This document shows, in pieces, positions 10,332-20,585 of a DNA stretch of 64,000 bases. A program made the position numbers and the translations under genes. Each line of letters starts with the position of its first letter. The stretch's first letter is position 1. The DNA is from Kappaphycus alvarezii (taxonomy: Eukaryota; Rhodophyta; Florideophyceae; Gigartinales; Solieriaceae), in NCBI GenBank assembly GCA_002205965.3, contig NADL03000620.1, forward strand, positions 372,001 to 436,000, in the 5' to 3' direction. The notes below the pieces were generated by a model. The model was not told the origin of the DNA. It saw only the letters and a list, made by a program, of their open reading frames with translations, and ran no database searches.

Positions 10332-13300
10332 AGGCGGCCCATGTTAATCTAAACGGGGATGTACCCCTTCGTCTGTCCGCAATTGGGACAGAAACAGCAG
10401 GCAACAATGAAATGTATTATGATTGTGTTGTCGGATGTGTACAGTCTGTTGGTCATCTCGACCCAGGGGCCACAGACAATTTTATAACCTCCGAGCTGGC
10501 TCAGCGAGCTTGTCTTGAAGTACGTGATTTTGTCACGAAGGTGGAGCTAGGAGACGGCTCCGAAACGAAGACTACAGGGATCACGAATGGTATCATTGGC
10601 CTAGACGGTTGCTTAAGCGAGCAAACTCTGTATGTAATCGAGCTGCCCGAGCACACGCCGTTAGTGCTAGGCCGATCATGGTTAAGAGAGCATAATCCTA
10701 TCGTGGATTGGAGTAACTGCTCTCTCAAAGTCGTTCTGCCAGGTGGATCTACGAAATTGATACGACCTCGGCAAGTACCGCGCCATAGAAGCATATCCCT
10801 GAAGACAATTTCCATCAAACGGATGAGAAAGATGCTGCGAAAGGGCAACGTTGAGCTTTTTGCGGTGAAGGTAATGCCTGCGGAGGGAAAGTCCAAGGTG
10901 GCGCCTGAGTTGGCATCGTTAGTCGGGGAGTACGGCGAAATTTTCCGAGATGAGTTGCCAGATGAACTACCACCGCAAAGAGGCGTTAATTTTGAGATCA
11001 ATCTGAAAAGTGATTCAGCACCTCCTGTGCGACCGGTTATCAGGCTATCAACAGATGAGCTAGCAGAGCTCAAACGGCAGTTGAAGGAGTTGGTCAACAA
11101 AGGATTTTTGCGCCCGTCAATATCGCCGTATGGCGCACCAGTGTTTTTTGTGCGTAAGAAGTCAGGCGATCTTAGAATGGTATGTGATTTCCGCGCTCTC
11201 AACAAGATCACTATCCCAGATGTGACACCTCTGCCACTCATATCCGAGGCCTTAGACCACGTGAGTGGGGCTACTGTATTTTCCAAAGTGGATCTTCTTG
11301 GTGCATACCACCAAATGCGTATTCGTGACGAGGACATCCCGAAGACCGCGATTCGAACACGATTCGGGTCTTATGAATGGACTGTACTGTGTTTCGGACT
11401 TACTAACGCGCCAGCCAGCTTCACACGTTTGCTGACGACGCTTCTACGAGACCTAAATGGCGAATGTTTGGTCATATTCCTTGATGATATACTTGTGTAT
11501 AGTCGCAATATGGAGGAACATAAGAAACATTTGCGCTCGTTGTTTGATATCTTGCGCAGAGAACAACTGTTTGCAAAGCCAGCAAAATGCGAGTTTGGGA
11601 GCTCCAGTATCGAGTTCCTAGGGCACGTAGTCAGTGCAAACGGGATTGAGATGCAAGCTAATCTGAAGGATGCAATCCTAGACTGGCCAAGGCCAACGAC
11701 GATTCGTCACGTCCAGCAGTTCATTGGGCTCGCGAATTATTACCGCAAGTTCATCAGAGGGTACGCTAATATCCTTCGGCCCGTGTCAGACATTTTAAGG
11801 TCGAAAACATTCGAGTGGGGTGAAGAGCAGGAGAACTCATTTGATGCGTTGAAGAAAGCTCTCACTACGGCGCCAGTGCTGGCACACCCCTCTTCTGAAA
11901 AAGAATTTATTGTTTCTACGGATGCATCTCAATTTGCCGTCGGAGCAACTCTGGAACAAGACGGTAGACCAGTGGCTTACCTTTCTCATCGGCTAACAGA
12001 CGCTGAAAGTCGATGGTGCGTAGGTGACCAGGAACTACTTGCTTTTATGATTGCCTTACGAGACTGGGAGGTTTACCTGAAGGGGAGAAAATTCACGTTC
12101 AGGACTGACCACGAACCCATCCGCTATTTGCAGTCAAAGGCCAAGTTGTCAGGTCGCCAAGCCCGCTGGCTCGACACGCTACAGTCGTTTACATATGATA
12201 CGTTACATGTCCCGGGGAAAGTGAATACTGTGCCAGATGCCCTGAGCCGACGCCCGGATCATGACATTCGTTTGCATTCCATTGCGCTAGGTGGAGCCTT
12301 GGATGAAATTAGGAACGCCTACCCCCACGATGCTTTGGCAAAAGAGCTGATTGAGTTCTTTAAAGACGAAACGCCGCCAAGCACACCACAGGGCAAACAA
12401 CAAGCACAGAACTTTAAGTTTGAGAATGGAACTTTGCTATGGATAGCAAACGATCAGTCCAGAGTCTATATTCCGAACTATGGTGCCCTCCGGACAAATA
12501 CTATCAAGGCATTCCACGAACCTTCGCATTTTCATGCAGATAAGACGTATTCTGCAATGACGAGGCAAGTATATTGGCGTGGGATGTATGATGCCGTGCG
12601 TAGCTACTGTTCGCGATGCCATGACTGTCAGGTGAATAAGGTTAAGAACAGTCTCCCTGGAGGTAGCTTGCAGCCTCACGACATCCCCGAGAGCTGCTGG
12701 CACACTGTGTCTATGGATTTCTTGACGGAACTACCTATGGATGAAGATGCATTTGATTCTGTGTTTGTTGTCGTAGATAAACTCTCAAAAAGAGCAATCT
12801 TCATCCCCACCACGAAAGCAATTGATGCTCCCGGTGCAGCTCAGCTTTTGCAGCAGTATTTGTTTGCAAAGCACGGAGTACCACGTAAATTCATCTGCGA
12901 TCGGGATCCGAAATTCAGATCTAAGTTCTGGGAAGGTTTGACACGTATTTTTGAAGTCGACCTAAACATGTCTACTGCTGACCACCCAGAGACAGATGGC
13001 CAGTCAGAAGTTACGATTAAGACATTATCTGGAATGCTACGAGCTAGCATTCAGCGATCACCGAATCAGTGGAGTCGTATGCTCCCAGTTTTAGAATTCG
13101 AGTATAACTGTTCTCGAAGCGAGAGCACAGGCCTCTCCCCCTTTGAAGTAGACATCGGCCGAGTACCGTTGAGTGTGAAGACCAGAAGCTATTCTATTGA
13201 AGAAGTCCCGAGCCAGTCAGCGAGAGAATTGGCTGACCGCCTGGAAGCTTACCGCATTCTCGCACGCGACAATATAGCAGCAGCACGTGCCAAGCAACAG

Positions 13301-13612
13301 CACTACGCGAATCTTCGTAGGGATCCAAACGTGTCTTTTGAGAAGAATGAATTGGTTTTGTTACGTTCTGACGGCCTGGACAGCTTTAATAGATCGTCCT
13401 TACCAACTAAGTGGCGTCCGAAGTATTTGGGGCCATTGCGAGTGCTAGAAGTAATGAGTCCTGTTACTTATCGTCTGGAATTGCCTCCCACGATGTCGCG
13501 AGCACATAATGTATTTCATGTTTCAAAGCTCAAGCGTTATCATCGCCCCGAGGGTGCCTCTGGCCCCCTTCCAGTCGTCATTGATGCCGACGGGCTGTCG
13601 AACACGAAGTAG
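10313..13612 (+). CDS. pol: Ty3/gypsy Pol: protease, reverse transcriptase, RNase H, integrase
   Basis: The frame is open from 10220 and is in -1 phase to gag. Protease: DPGATDNF near 10460 in place of the usual D(S/T)GA. Reverse transcriptase: MVCDFRALNKIT, then the catalytic FLDDILVYS near 11475-11500. RNase H: STDASQFAVGATL and FRTDHEPIRYL. Integrase: an HHCC zinc finger (about 12510-12640), then D (near 12716), D (near 12898) and E (near 13008) with exactly 35 residues between the last two. The C-terminal part has the gypsy HNVFHVSKLKRYH segment. All catalytic residues are present. The frame stops at TAG 13610-13612, just before a chromodomain in another frame. Confidence 0.93.
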   Translation, partial: RPTPSLEAAHVNLNGDVPLRLSAIGTETAGNNEMYYDCVVGCVQSVGHLDPGATDNFITSELAQRACLEVRDFVTKVELGDGSETKTTGITNGIIGLDGCLSEQTLYVIELPEHTPLVLGRSWLREHNPIVDWSNCSLKVVLPGGSTKLIRPRQVPRHRSISLKTISIKRMRKMLRKGNVELFAVKVMPAEGKSKVAPELASLVGEYGEIFRDELPDELPPQRGVNFEINLKSDSAPPVRPVIRLSTDELAELKRQLKELVNKGFLRPSISPYGAPVFFVRKKSGDLRMVCDFRALNKITIPDVTPLPLISEALDHVSGATVFSKVDLLGAYHQMRIRDEDIPKTAIRTRFGSYEWTVLCFGLTNAPASFTRLLTTLLRDLNGECLVIFLDDILVYSRNMEEHKKHLRSLFDILRREQLFAKPAKCEFGSSSIEFLGHVVSANGIEMQANLKDAILDWPRPTTIRHVQQFIGLANYYRKFIRGYANILRPVSDILRSKTFEWGEEQENSFDALKKALTTAPVLAHPSSEKEFIVSTDASQFAVGATLEQDGRPVAYLSHRLTDAESRWCVGDQELLAFMIALRDWEVYLKGRKFTFRTDHEPIRYLQSKAKLSGRQARWLDTLQSFTYDTLHVPGKVNTVPDALSRRPDHDIRLHSIALGGALDEIRNAYPHDALAKELIEFFKDETPPSTPQGKQQAQNFKFENGTLLWIANDQSRVYIPNYGALRTNTIKAFHEPSHFHADKTYSAMTRQVYWRGMYDAVRSYCSRCHDCQVNKVKNSLPGGSLQPHDIPESCWHTVSMDFLTELPMDEDAFDSVFVVVDKLSKRAIFIPTTKAIDAPGAAQLLQQYLFAKHGVPRKFICDRDPKFRSKFWEGLTRIFEVDLNMSTADHPETDGQSEVTIKTLSGMLRASIQRSPNQWSRMLPVLEFEYNCSRSESTGLSPFEVDIGRVPLSVKTRSYSIEEVPSQSARELADRLEAYRILARDNIAAARAKQQHYANLRRDPNVSFEKNELVLLRSDGLDSFNRSSLPTKWRPKYLGPLRVLEVMSPVTYRLELPPTMSRAHNVFHVSKLKRYHRPEGASGPLPVVIDADGLSNTK

Positions 13613-13791
13613 AGCGTATTTTAGACAAGACCCGAGAGAATCGCAGGATTTATTATCTTGTCCAGTTCACTGGAGAGTCTGAGTCTGAGGCTGAATGGAT
13701 CGCGAAGTCTGATCTAGGGCATTGCAAGGAACTCGTTAAGGAATATGAGAAAGCGCTGAGGACATCGCTTTCAAAGAGCGGGCGAGTGTAA
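13597..13791 (+). pseudogene. integrase C-terminal chromodomain, out of frame with pol
   Basis: In the frame one base back from pol, codons from 13597 read VEHEVERILDKTRENRRIYY and then LVQFTGE...AEWI, ending at TAA 13789-13791 just inside the 3' LTR. This is a chromodomain, which in chromoviruses directs integration by binding modified histone H3. A stop at 13582-13584 in this frame means that the shift would have to occur at 13585-13609. One extra base in the GGG at 13592-13594 would join it to pol. It is either a real mutation or a sequence error; no slippery heptamer is present. Confidence 0.75.
13771..13786 (+). promoter_or_regulatory. polypurine tract before the 3' LTR
   Basis: The purine-rich stretch AAAGAGCGGGCGAG abuts the 3' LTR start and is the expected plus-strand primer position. 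It contains a few pyrimidines. Confidence 0.55.
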
Positions 13792-14074
13792 CCGACTTAG
13801 GGTTCTTACTGTAATGTACACCCTTCGACCAAGCTAGCTTACAGGACAGGCTGCCACGAGAACTTTTATGACTTTGGGCAATCGCCGTCGTCACCCCGAC
13901 GGTGCGGGGCACGCCGACGGGACCAACTCCCGAGTACCCAAATCGCTACTTAAACTGATGAGGCTAACTGTAGAGCATGGGATAGAAGGGAGGCAACACG
14001 GGCGGAACGACGAACGCTAGTGTAACGAAACGAACAACAGGGTTTTGGTAAACGACCACGCTTCCCCTGTTACA
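13787..14074 (+). repeat. 3' LTR of the Ty3/gypsy element
   Basis: Identical to the 5' LTR. It is followed directly by TGTTG, the second copy of the target duplication. Confidence 0.97.
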
Positions 14075-14079
14075 TGTTG

Positions 14080-15160
14080 GCGTTTCACGCGCGGTGAATG
14101 TGCAAGGCAGCGAGATTGTGTCTGGTAGCGGGTTGAAAGGGCAGGGGTGTTGTTTGCGGGATGTGGAGGTCGGGGGGTGTTGTGGGTGGTGAACGGGTGG
14201 ATTTGGGGGGCGGGTTTGGAGGAAAGTGGTGTTTGTCGGTTGAAGTTGATTTGAATGGCGGGTTGTTTTGGCTGGGGTGGGTTGGTGTGGTGCGTGGGTC
14301 GGATGGTGGGATGTGGTGGGGTAGATTGGCTTCTTGCGCGGGGAGGTGCAAGTTTGAGTGTATAAAAGATTATGGGGTGTATTGTGGGTTTGATGTTGGG
14401 GTGTATGGGCGCTTTCGGAAGCGCTGCGGGGTATGGATGGGATGGTGGCGCGGGAAGAGGGCGCGATGTGCTAATGGATGGCGTTTTGTGTATGACTCGT
14501 TGGTGTTGGTGGTTGATAGCGAGTGGAGATTGTGTGAGGGGCTTCTGGGCAGATGCAGATGATGGTGCATGTGTGATGGTACATGTGGTGTGGTTTGTCA
14601 TATGGAAGTGGTACGTAGCGGATGGGGCGAGTGTGGCGAAACAATGGATGAGCGGTGGGGGATTTGTGGCTGTTTGAGAGGCATGGTACGTGCAGCACTG
14701 GAAGTTCGGTTTGTGATGGGTGCGGTTTGTGATGGAAATGTGGTAGATGGAGGGCGGACAAATGGAGGGGGGTATTTCTTTGAGCAGGTTTACAAGAGGT
14801 GGAAAAGTTGGCGGTTTGGTGGTTGGAGTGGAGCGGGAAGGTGGTGACCGGGAATCGGTATGGGCTTGAAGACGTTGGTTGGTAAAACGTGGTTTTGTGG
14901 TATGATGGACGGAAGCAATGGTTGAGAAATAGCGGTTGCGGGTGGGCTGATTTGCGCAGGCTTTTCGGTTGGGGAAAACAGTGAGGTTGGCGTGAGGTGT
15001 AGAGTATTTTTCGTTTTGGGTTTTTAACTGATGCGTGGGTGGAGCGGCTGATTCAAACGTGGCAGAGGCTTTTTTTTCTTGGTTTCGTGGTAGGAAAGGC
15101 AGAGCTGTCGAGAGGCCAATGATTCGATCAAATGGATGACAAGAGGGTTGCTGCAACACC
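14080..15160. other. strongly GT-rich strand-asymmetric block
   Basis: For about 1 kb the plus strand is almost all G and T with little A or C. As a result a 380-codon minus-strand frame (14017-15159) stays open and would encode only Thr/Pro/His/Ser-rich low-complexity protein. Its 3' end runs into the Ty3 LTR, so the element inserted into this block. I treat the frame as a by-product of base skew rather than a gene. Confidence 0.5.
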
Positions 15161-15305
15161 GTTCATGTTTATTGTCCAGAATTACAGTTGGTGAGTACTG
15201 TACAAATCGTCCAAGCCATAGAGTGATACTCCCACTGTAAAGGTATCGACTGTGGAAAATAAAACCCTGCCAGCCCACTGGTGTCCACAAATTATCAAAA
15301 AACAT

Positions 15306-16044
15306 GGTACAGTACAGTACTGGACTGTGTACAGTACTGTGGTTGACGCATGGCCACACACGTCACCATTCAAGAATGCTTTATTCAAGAGTAATATCTC
15401 AAAAGAGAATCCATCAGTCTCAAGACCCGCAGATGGCCAGATATTGCGTCAAAAAATCTCGCCCCAACTCCATTCCTACCATTCAGCGGTGCATGCAGCA
15501 TTGCGATAACACCTCGCACCAGCCTGTAACTCCTCGCCAATACTCACTGTAAAGTAAACACACTCCTTGCTAAGGCAGCCATTGAATGTGGCCCTGCGAT
15601 GAATAAATTTACATTGAGGTCAACATTTCTTCAAGCTGCACTGGATTACATGCGGTGTCTAATTCTTTTTGAGAAACCTTTGCAACTGCAATAAGTTTTT
15701 ATGCAAGTCTAAACAATGATTATGGTACTATACAGTATTGTAATGTAGTGGTACATAATCAGATTCACGTCTCTGATACAGATGACCTTGCTGGCTGATG
15801 CCAGCGCAAATTTTTTTTGGCCAAAGCAAAATTGGAAACGTTGCCAAAAATGCCACGGATGTGTCTCTGCCCCACTAGCATATTTATGCTGTACTGTACT
15901 GTACTGTTCAGTGCAAGGTAGTGGTGCCGATTTGGGCAACTATATTAGTGTACAGTACAGTACTGTACAGTACGCTATTCTCTGTACTATACTGTACAAT
16001 ACTGTGCAACGATGTAAACTGTACAATATTGTACAGTGTACATC
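15306..16044. repeat. cluster of TACAG/TACTG self-complementary repeats
   Basis: Runs of the 5-base units TACAG and TACTG, which are each other's reverse complement in rotated form, occur at 15306-15341, 15724-15741, 15890-15914 and 15949-16044. They form many overlapping GTACTGTAC palindromes. The same units recur at about 20.3, 29.6, 36.9, 43.9 and 45.5 kb. No gene is seen from 15161 to 16620. Confidence 0.75.
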
Positions 16045-16620
16045 GTTGCCACAATCTCCATTGACCACGCCGCCCCGGCCGCCGACCATCCTGGCTATTC
16101 AATAAACCAGCGTCCGCACGGCTTTTAAACCATGACCTACCTCACCTCATCTCCACCATTTGATGTAAACTCTTCATTCGCCTCACCTTCCACTTCTTCG
16201 CCCCGGCATCCGTGTCGAAACACTCATCACATCCACTCACATCCGCTTACCCTTCTCCCTTACTCGTTTTGTAAGCACTTATTCCCTCAATTACTAAGGC
16301 CTCATCCCTCTCTTTACATCAAACACACCAACACTGCAGTGTTGGTACAGACTTGCGTGCTTTTCAATATTCAATACAATCACCAACCATTCGTCGCCGT
16401 CCCAACTGCCGGCAAAATTTTCACATTCAATATTCAGTTTTTCCAACTCCTATCCTAATACGACACACTCGCGTGCCCAACACGTCACACCCTTCTCAAA
16501 ACACTCCCTCCCTTCTACCTTTCCAATTTTTTCCCAAGTGCCCCGTCAACCCTCGCTCCCTACTTGCGTCATTGCCCTTTCATTTCATCGCCTCGCCTAT
16601 AAATCCTCCCACTTGCCACC

Positions 16621-17856
16621 ATGAACCATCCCAGCCTCCCCGCTTTCCTCCCCATACCAACCACCTATTCACTCTCCCCTATCAACAACTGCACCTCTCA
16701 TCTCAAGTCTCATTCCGCTTTCACCCCAACCCCACTCAAGCCTATGACGATCCTCTCACCCCGTGTCAATGTCCTCGCAGACCAAAAGCTCAATATCATG
16801 CGCATGTCTGTGCAAGAGCGCGCCAGAGGTCCAACTCCGCTTACAGAGGAGAGGAGGCAACATTTGTCCTCTCTCATCGTCAACGGCCCCATCTTTAAGA
16901 TGGCAGATATGGCCCTCGACCCGAAAGCCGAGGGATCGTTTGAACTTAGCGGCCGCTGCTTAGAGGACTGGCTCAAGATGGGTGCTCTCTTGGAGGAAGG
17001 CCTCGGAGAGGAGTCGGACGACATCCGCGTCTACTCATATTATTTGCCAACTTTTTTTTGGATCCTGCGGGAGCTCAAGGCCCATACCGCCGACATTGCT
17101 AGGAAAGGAGCCCGCCACCGTCCCTTCATCTTGGGGCTATGCTGTCCCCAAGGAGGAGGAAAGACAACCATGACAAGATTCCTCTGTCAGTTGCTAGCCG
17201 TCGTGGGGTTCAATGCCCATGTTGCATCTATCGACGATTTTTACGTCACCAACGCAGAGCAGCGTATGATTGCGGCAAAGCACCCGCAGAACCCCTTGCT
17301 TCAATTCCGGGGAATGCCCGGTACCCACGACATACCCCTTTTGCTTGAAACTCTGGATGCTTTGAGGAAAGGAGAGGAGGTTTGGATCCCGCGCTACGAC
17401 AAGACCGCGTTTCGAGGGCGTGGCGATCGCGCTCCCAAGGAGAACTGGACTCGCATTGGCCAGGGCATTGTAGATGTCGTCCTTTTGGAAGGATGGTGTA
17501 TGGGCTTTGAGCCCGTGCCCATCGATACCCTCATCGACGAGGACTTGGAACAGGTGAACGACGCCTTGTGCTCCTTTGGCGCCGTGTATACCCGTCTCGA
17601 TGGCATATTTGTCATCGAAATTGAGAATATGGATTGGGTGTATGCGTGGCGGCTGCAAGCGGAGAGAGCTTCTAGGGCGTCGGGAAAGAAAGGCCTTTCC
17701 GACGAGGAGGTTAAAGACTTTGTGAGTCGGTTCATGCCGGCTTACAAACAATACAGCAAGCCCCTGTATAACAGGTCCTCCCCTCTTTTCCCTCGCCATG
17801 AGCTTCATATCGCCATCGACGAAAACCGCAGGCCCGTTCTCAGGAAAGACCTGTAG
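16621..17856 (+). CDS. GLYK: D-glycerate 3-kinase, probably organellar
   Basis: 411 codons in one exon. The enzyme phosphorylates D-glycerate to 3-phosphoglycerate with ATP, the last step of photorespiration, in plants inside the chloroplast. A P-loop GLCCPQGGGKTT sits at about residues 172-183, followed by SIDDFYVT, QNPLLQFRGMPGTHD, IPRYDKTAFRGRGDRA, a LLEGWCMGF segment and VYAWRLQAE, all in the order of the plant and fungal glycerate kinase family. The first 80 residues are Ser/Thr/Pro-rich with few acidic residues, consistent with a transit peptide. The first ATG at 16621 is chosen because of that leader; 16744 is an alternative. A CT-rich leader lies upstream. It converges with the METTL6-like gene. 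Confidence 0.9.
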   Translation: MNHPSLPAFLPIPTTYSLSPINNCTSHLKSHSAFTPTPLKPMTILSPRVNVLADQKLNIMRMSVQERARGPTPLTEERRQHLSSLIVNGPIFKMADMALDPKAEGSFELSGRCLEDWLKMGALLEEGLGEESDDIRVYSYYLPTFFWILRELKAHTADIARKGARHRPFILGLCCPQGGGKTTMTRFLCQLLAVVGFNAHVASIDDFYVTNAEQRMIAAKHPQNPLLQFRGMPGTHDIPLLLETLDALRKGEEVWIPRYDKTAFRGRGDRAPKENWTRIGQGIVDVVLLEGWCMGFEPVPIDTLIDEDLEQVNDALCSFGAVYTRLDGIFVIEIENMDWVYAWRLQAERASRASGKKGLSDEEVKDFVSRFMPAYKQYSKPLYNRSSPLFPRHELHIAIDENRRPVLRKDL

Positions 17857-18395
17857 GCGGGCTCGGTGTGCCCAATGAGTGCCGCCCTCTTTTTTGGCTG
17901 GATTTCTGGATAGGGACAGGTGCGGGATGACGGTGGTGGATCACAAAAAGTGTAACTGAGTTCGCGGTGGCATGAGAAAAATGAATTTTGGTCTGGATTT
18001 GATGGCTACTGTAGGGGCCTATAAAGAGGCGAGCGCCATTAGCTTGGCTTGATTGGTATTGTGGCGGCTGTGATGTATTGGCTGGCACCCGTTGGCTCAA
18101 AATAATGGAGGCCACATAAGGGTGTGCGCTGGAGTACAACGCAAGGTCAAGAAAAGGACTCTGTGGGCAGCAACGGTATCTAGAGGTTAGACGGATTTCC
18201 TTTCTCAATTGAAAAGAAAGGATCGAACCGCGCGGTTCCTTGATACTGCGTTTCAACCAATACGCTGAGTACAGACCGTCGCCACATCCGCGTGACAGCC
18301 GATGAGCATATCTGATAACTAACCGTATTTCTCCTCGAAGCATTCGAAGCTAGTATATAGACTTTTGCGGTAGTCCGTTAAATGGCCGTACCTGT
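17857..18395. other. intergenic gap between convergent genes
   Basis: 540 bp between the stops of GLYK and the METTL6-like gene. A 167-codon minus-strand frame here has no recognisable content. Confidence 0.5.
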
Positions 18396-19299
18396 CTACA
18401 CTACTGTAGCTGGTTTTCTGAACTTTGCGTGAATCCATCGCCGCGCCATGACAATTCCCTCTTTGCGGTTCTTGACCTCCCTCTCTACATACTGGCAGTC
18501 TTCTTGAAGCAATCCAGCCTTTTCAAACATATCGCTCAACTCGTTGACCTCAAAAAAGTACGCGTATGTACCGTCCCCCCTCAAATATAGTCTGCCCTCA
18601 ATCTTCCTACCGTTTTGCTCAAACTTGTTTTCCCTCATATCACCCGCAGCGTAATCCCTCACGAAAAGTACACCGCCAGGTTTCAACAAGCCTGCCAAGC
18701 CTGACACGGCACGAAGCTGCTGTTCACCGGGGGCAATGCCGACAACGTCCACACAGCAGTGACAAAGTCAGCGCCTTGCGGGACATCCTGTCTCACGACA
18801 TTCACATAGGTACACGGTTCGGACAGGTCGGCCTGGAACGCAAAAACGCGATCTGTTCGGTACTCACTGCACGCCCTCACCAGCTCGACGGCCTTGGCAC
18901 TGTAATCAAATGCATACGCATACAACCTGTCATTGGCCCTTAACATCGGAAATACTCCATTTCCCACCCCGCATCCCACCTCAACCAACGTGAGGTCGCA
19001 GCGTGGATCACGAGTATGGTTGCCGGAGAGGGGGGTGAGAGGGGGGTGATGCAGGGATGGGTTTTCGCGGACGGCGGGTGGCATCAAATCAGGAAACTGG
19101 GCACGGAGTAGGTGGCGGTCTTTGAACAAAGTTGGCTTGGTCGAGTAAAATGATCCCATCGGACAGCGGCGGCTTGCGATGTTGGCGGTGGGGTGGACAG
19201 GCGCGTTTCAAGTGCGAGTTGGGCACTGTGACGGAGTTGGGTGGCAGCGGCTCGGGCTCGTTTCCGCGCGCCTCGCTGCTCGGGAGGATTGGGGAGCAT
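18396..19299 (-). CDS. METTL6: METTL6-like tRNA (cytidine-N3) methyltransferase, two frame breaks
   Basis: Members of this SAM-dependent family (METTL2/6/8, yeast Trm140) make 3-methylcytidine at tRNA position 32. Three frames read in order: from 19299 with RWDHF, from 19159 with TLFKDRHLL and the SAM motif LVEVGCGVGNGVFP, and from 18752 with LKPGGVLFVRDYAAGD, YLRGDGTYAYFF and REVKNRKEGIVMARRWI. The order and spacing match METTL6 without a gap. The breaks are at 19147-19150 (A4 on the plus strand) and 18729-18733 (G5). One extra base in each run restores the frame, so these look like sequence errors, though a recent pseudogene cannot be excluded. It converges with GLYK. Confidence 0.82.
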
Positions 19300-19803
19300 T
19301 AGATAGGGGAAAGTGCACTGACGATGCTAAGAATGTCGGTAGTGATGCGACAGCATAAAGATGTGGGAGGGGGGGAGACGTGACTTTTGGATGCAAAAAT
19401 GTACAGTGTGGCCCGACGAATGTGAACCCACACGGATGGCAATATCGCGTATTTTTGAGAGGGTTTTGAAATCCTTTTTTTCTGTTCACTCTTCCTTTTC
19501 GGCCAAGCGGAACTTACCTTCCCTTCCCCCGGATTCCGGCAGCCCTCTCGTCCTCACAATTGTAGGGGCGGCCGGTCCGGGGTTACCAGTCGTTTATCAC
19601 TGGTGTACAGTCCAAATGTGCAACGTTGCAAAGTACTTAAATTTAAGTTGGAATTGGGTGACTAAGCTCTGCGTACTGCGGTACAGTATGCGGCAAATTA
19701 CGGATGCTGCACATGTTGACCAGATTGAGTAGCTAAGCTTCTGATGCAGGCGGGTCTTCACTCCTCCCGTCGAGCATCCGCTACGAGACGCTACTGCTGC
19801 CGC
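19300..19803. other. no gene recognised
   Basis: Upstream region of the METTL6-like gene. A pyrimidine-rich stretch near 19470-19530 is the only compositional feature. Confidence 0.4.
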
Positions 19804-20262
19804 TTATGTCTCTATAAACTTGGATGTTTCTAAAGGGGGTGATCCTAACGAGTCGAAGGCTAGTGGTACAGAATCCCATCCCAGCCTTGATCGTCCCGGC
19901 ATTTCCTCGCCTGGAATCGCTGCCACTTTTGTAGCTAACTCCCTCTTCCTCCGCTTTTCTGCTGCGTTTGCAACAGCTCGCGCGTCCCGTGCTGCCATTG
20001 ACTTATAGCTCTCGTGGAACGGGGATGATAGTCGAAAAGTTCGAAAAGTTACAGTCACGTCATACGCCACTGGGAGAGGGACTGCGTGTTTGTTGCATGA
20101 GACCTTGGGTGCACCAGAATATCTGCGGGTCGCGCGTTCATTCCGGAAAGTAGATACTTCACTTCGTACTGAACGCTGACTCATGCTGCCTTGAACAGCT
20201 CTCGGCCAAGTACCTTTACCATCGCTGTGAGACGGTTGGTCCATCCGAGACCTTTGTTGCAA
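19804..20262 (-). pseudogene. LINE-like 3'-end fragment
   Basis: A 152-codon frame reads AYDVTVTF...LSSPF, then ARAVANAAEKRRKRELATKV and PGRSRLGWDSVPLAFDSLG. It is a close relative of the copy at 45.7 kb. Compared with it, the DVTVTSPF patch is split by a short insertion with a duplicated TTCGAAAAG at about 20034-20052. Only the C-terminal part of the ORF is present. Confidence 0.6.
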
Positions 20263-20304
20263 AAAGTCCGCAGCATGGTCTCCTCCGGGGTTTCAACGCG
20301 TATA

Positions 20305-20343
20305 CAGTGCTAGTGTAGTGTACACTACTACTGTACACAGTAC
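20305..20343. repeat. TACAG/TACTG-type repeat
   Basis: GTGTACACTACTACTGTACAC with neighbours; same family as the cluster at 15.3-16.0 kb. Confidence 0.6.
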
Positions 20344-20580
20344 GAGCGAACCGGTCCAATCAAACAGCGACGCTGGGAGTCGCGCGACACAAAACTCGCG
20401 CGACACGCCACCACACTAATTGTGGGCCACCGGCGCCACACTAGAAAATAACGGACTCCAGCTCAACGGACTCCAGCTCCCACCCCCTCCCACATAGGGG
20501 GCCCTCTCGTCAACGCTCTCCCCGTCCATCCTACTCTAAGACCACGTCCTCTAGTTCTCCCTTCAACCCAGTCCGCACTC

Positions 20581-20585
20581 AACTT
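20581..20585. repeat. target-site duplication AACTT (partner 27781-27785)
   Basis: The same five bases flank both LTRs of the minus-strand copia element, which marks its exact insertion site. Confidence 0.9.

Larger units (their letters stand above)
8840..14074 (+). mobile_element. Ty3/gypsy chromovirus LTR retrotransposon, complete ends
   Basis: A 5,235-bp element bounded by identical 288-bp LTRs, each starting TGTAAC and ending GTTACA. It is flanked by a perfect 5-bp duplication TGTTG (8835-8839 and 14075-14079). The order inside is primer-binding site, gag, pol (protease, reverse transcriptase, RNase H, integrase) and chromodomain. Integrase after RNase H fixes it as Ty3/gypsy, and the chromodomain as a chromovirus. 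Identical LTRs mean very recent insertion. One feature could block activity: the chromodomain is out of frame with pol. Confidence 0.95.

Noticed and set aside
14017..15159. 380-codon minus-strand ORF
   Set aside because: Low-complexity Thr/Pro/His/Ser content explained by the GT-rich plus strand; its end lies in a newly inserted LTR.
17194..17808. 204-codon minus-strand ORF
   Set aside because: Antisense of GLYK, whose plus-strand reading has all family motifs.
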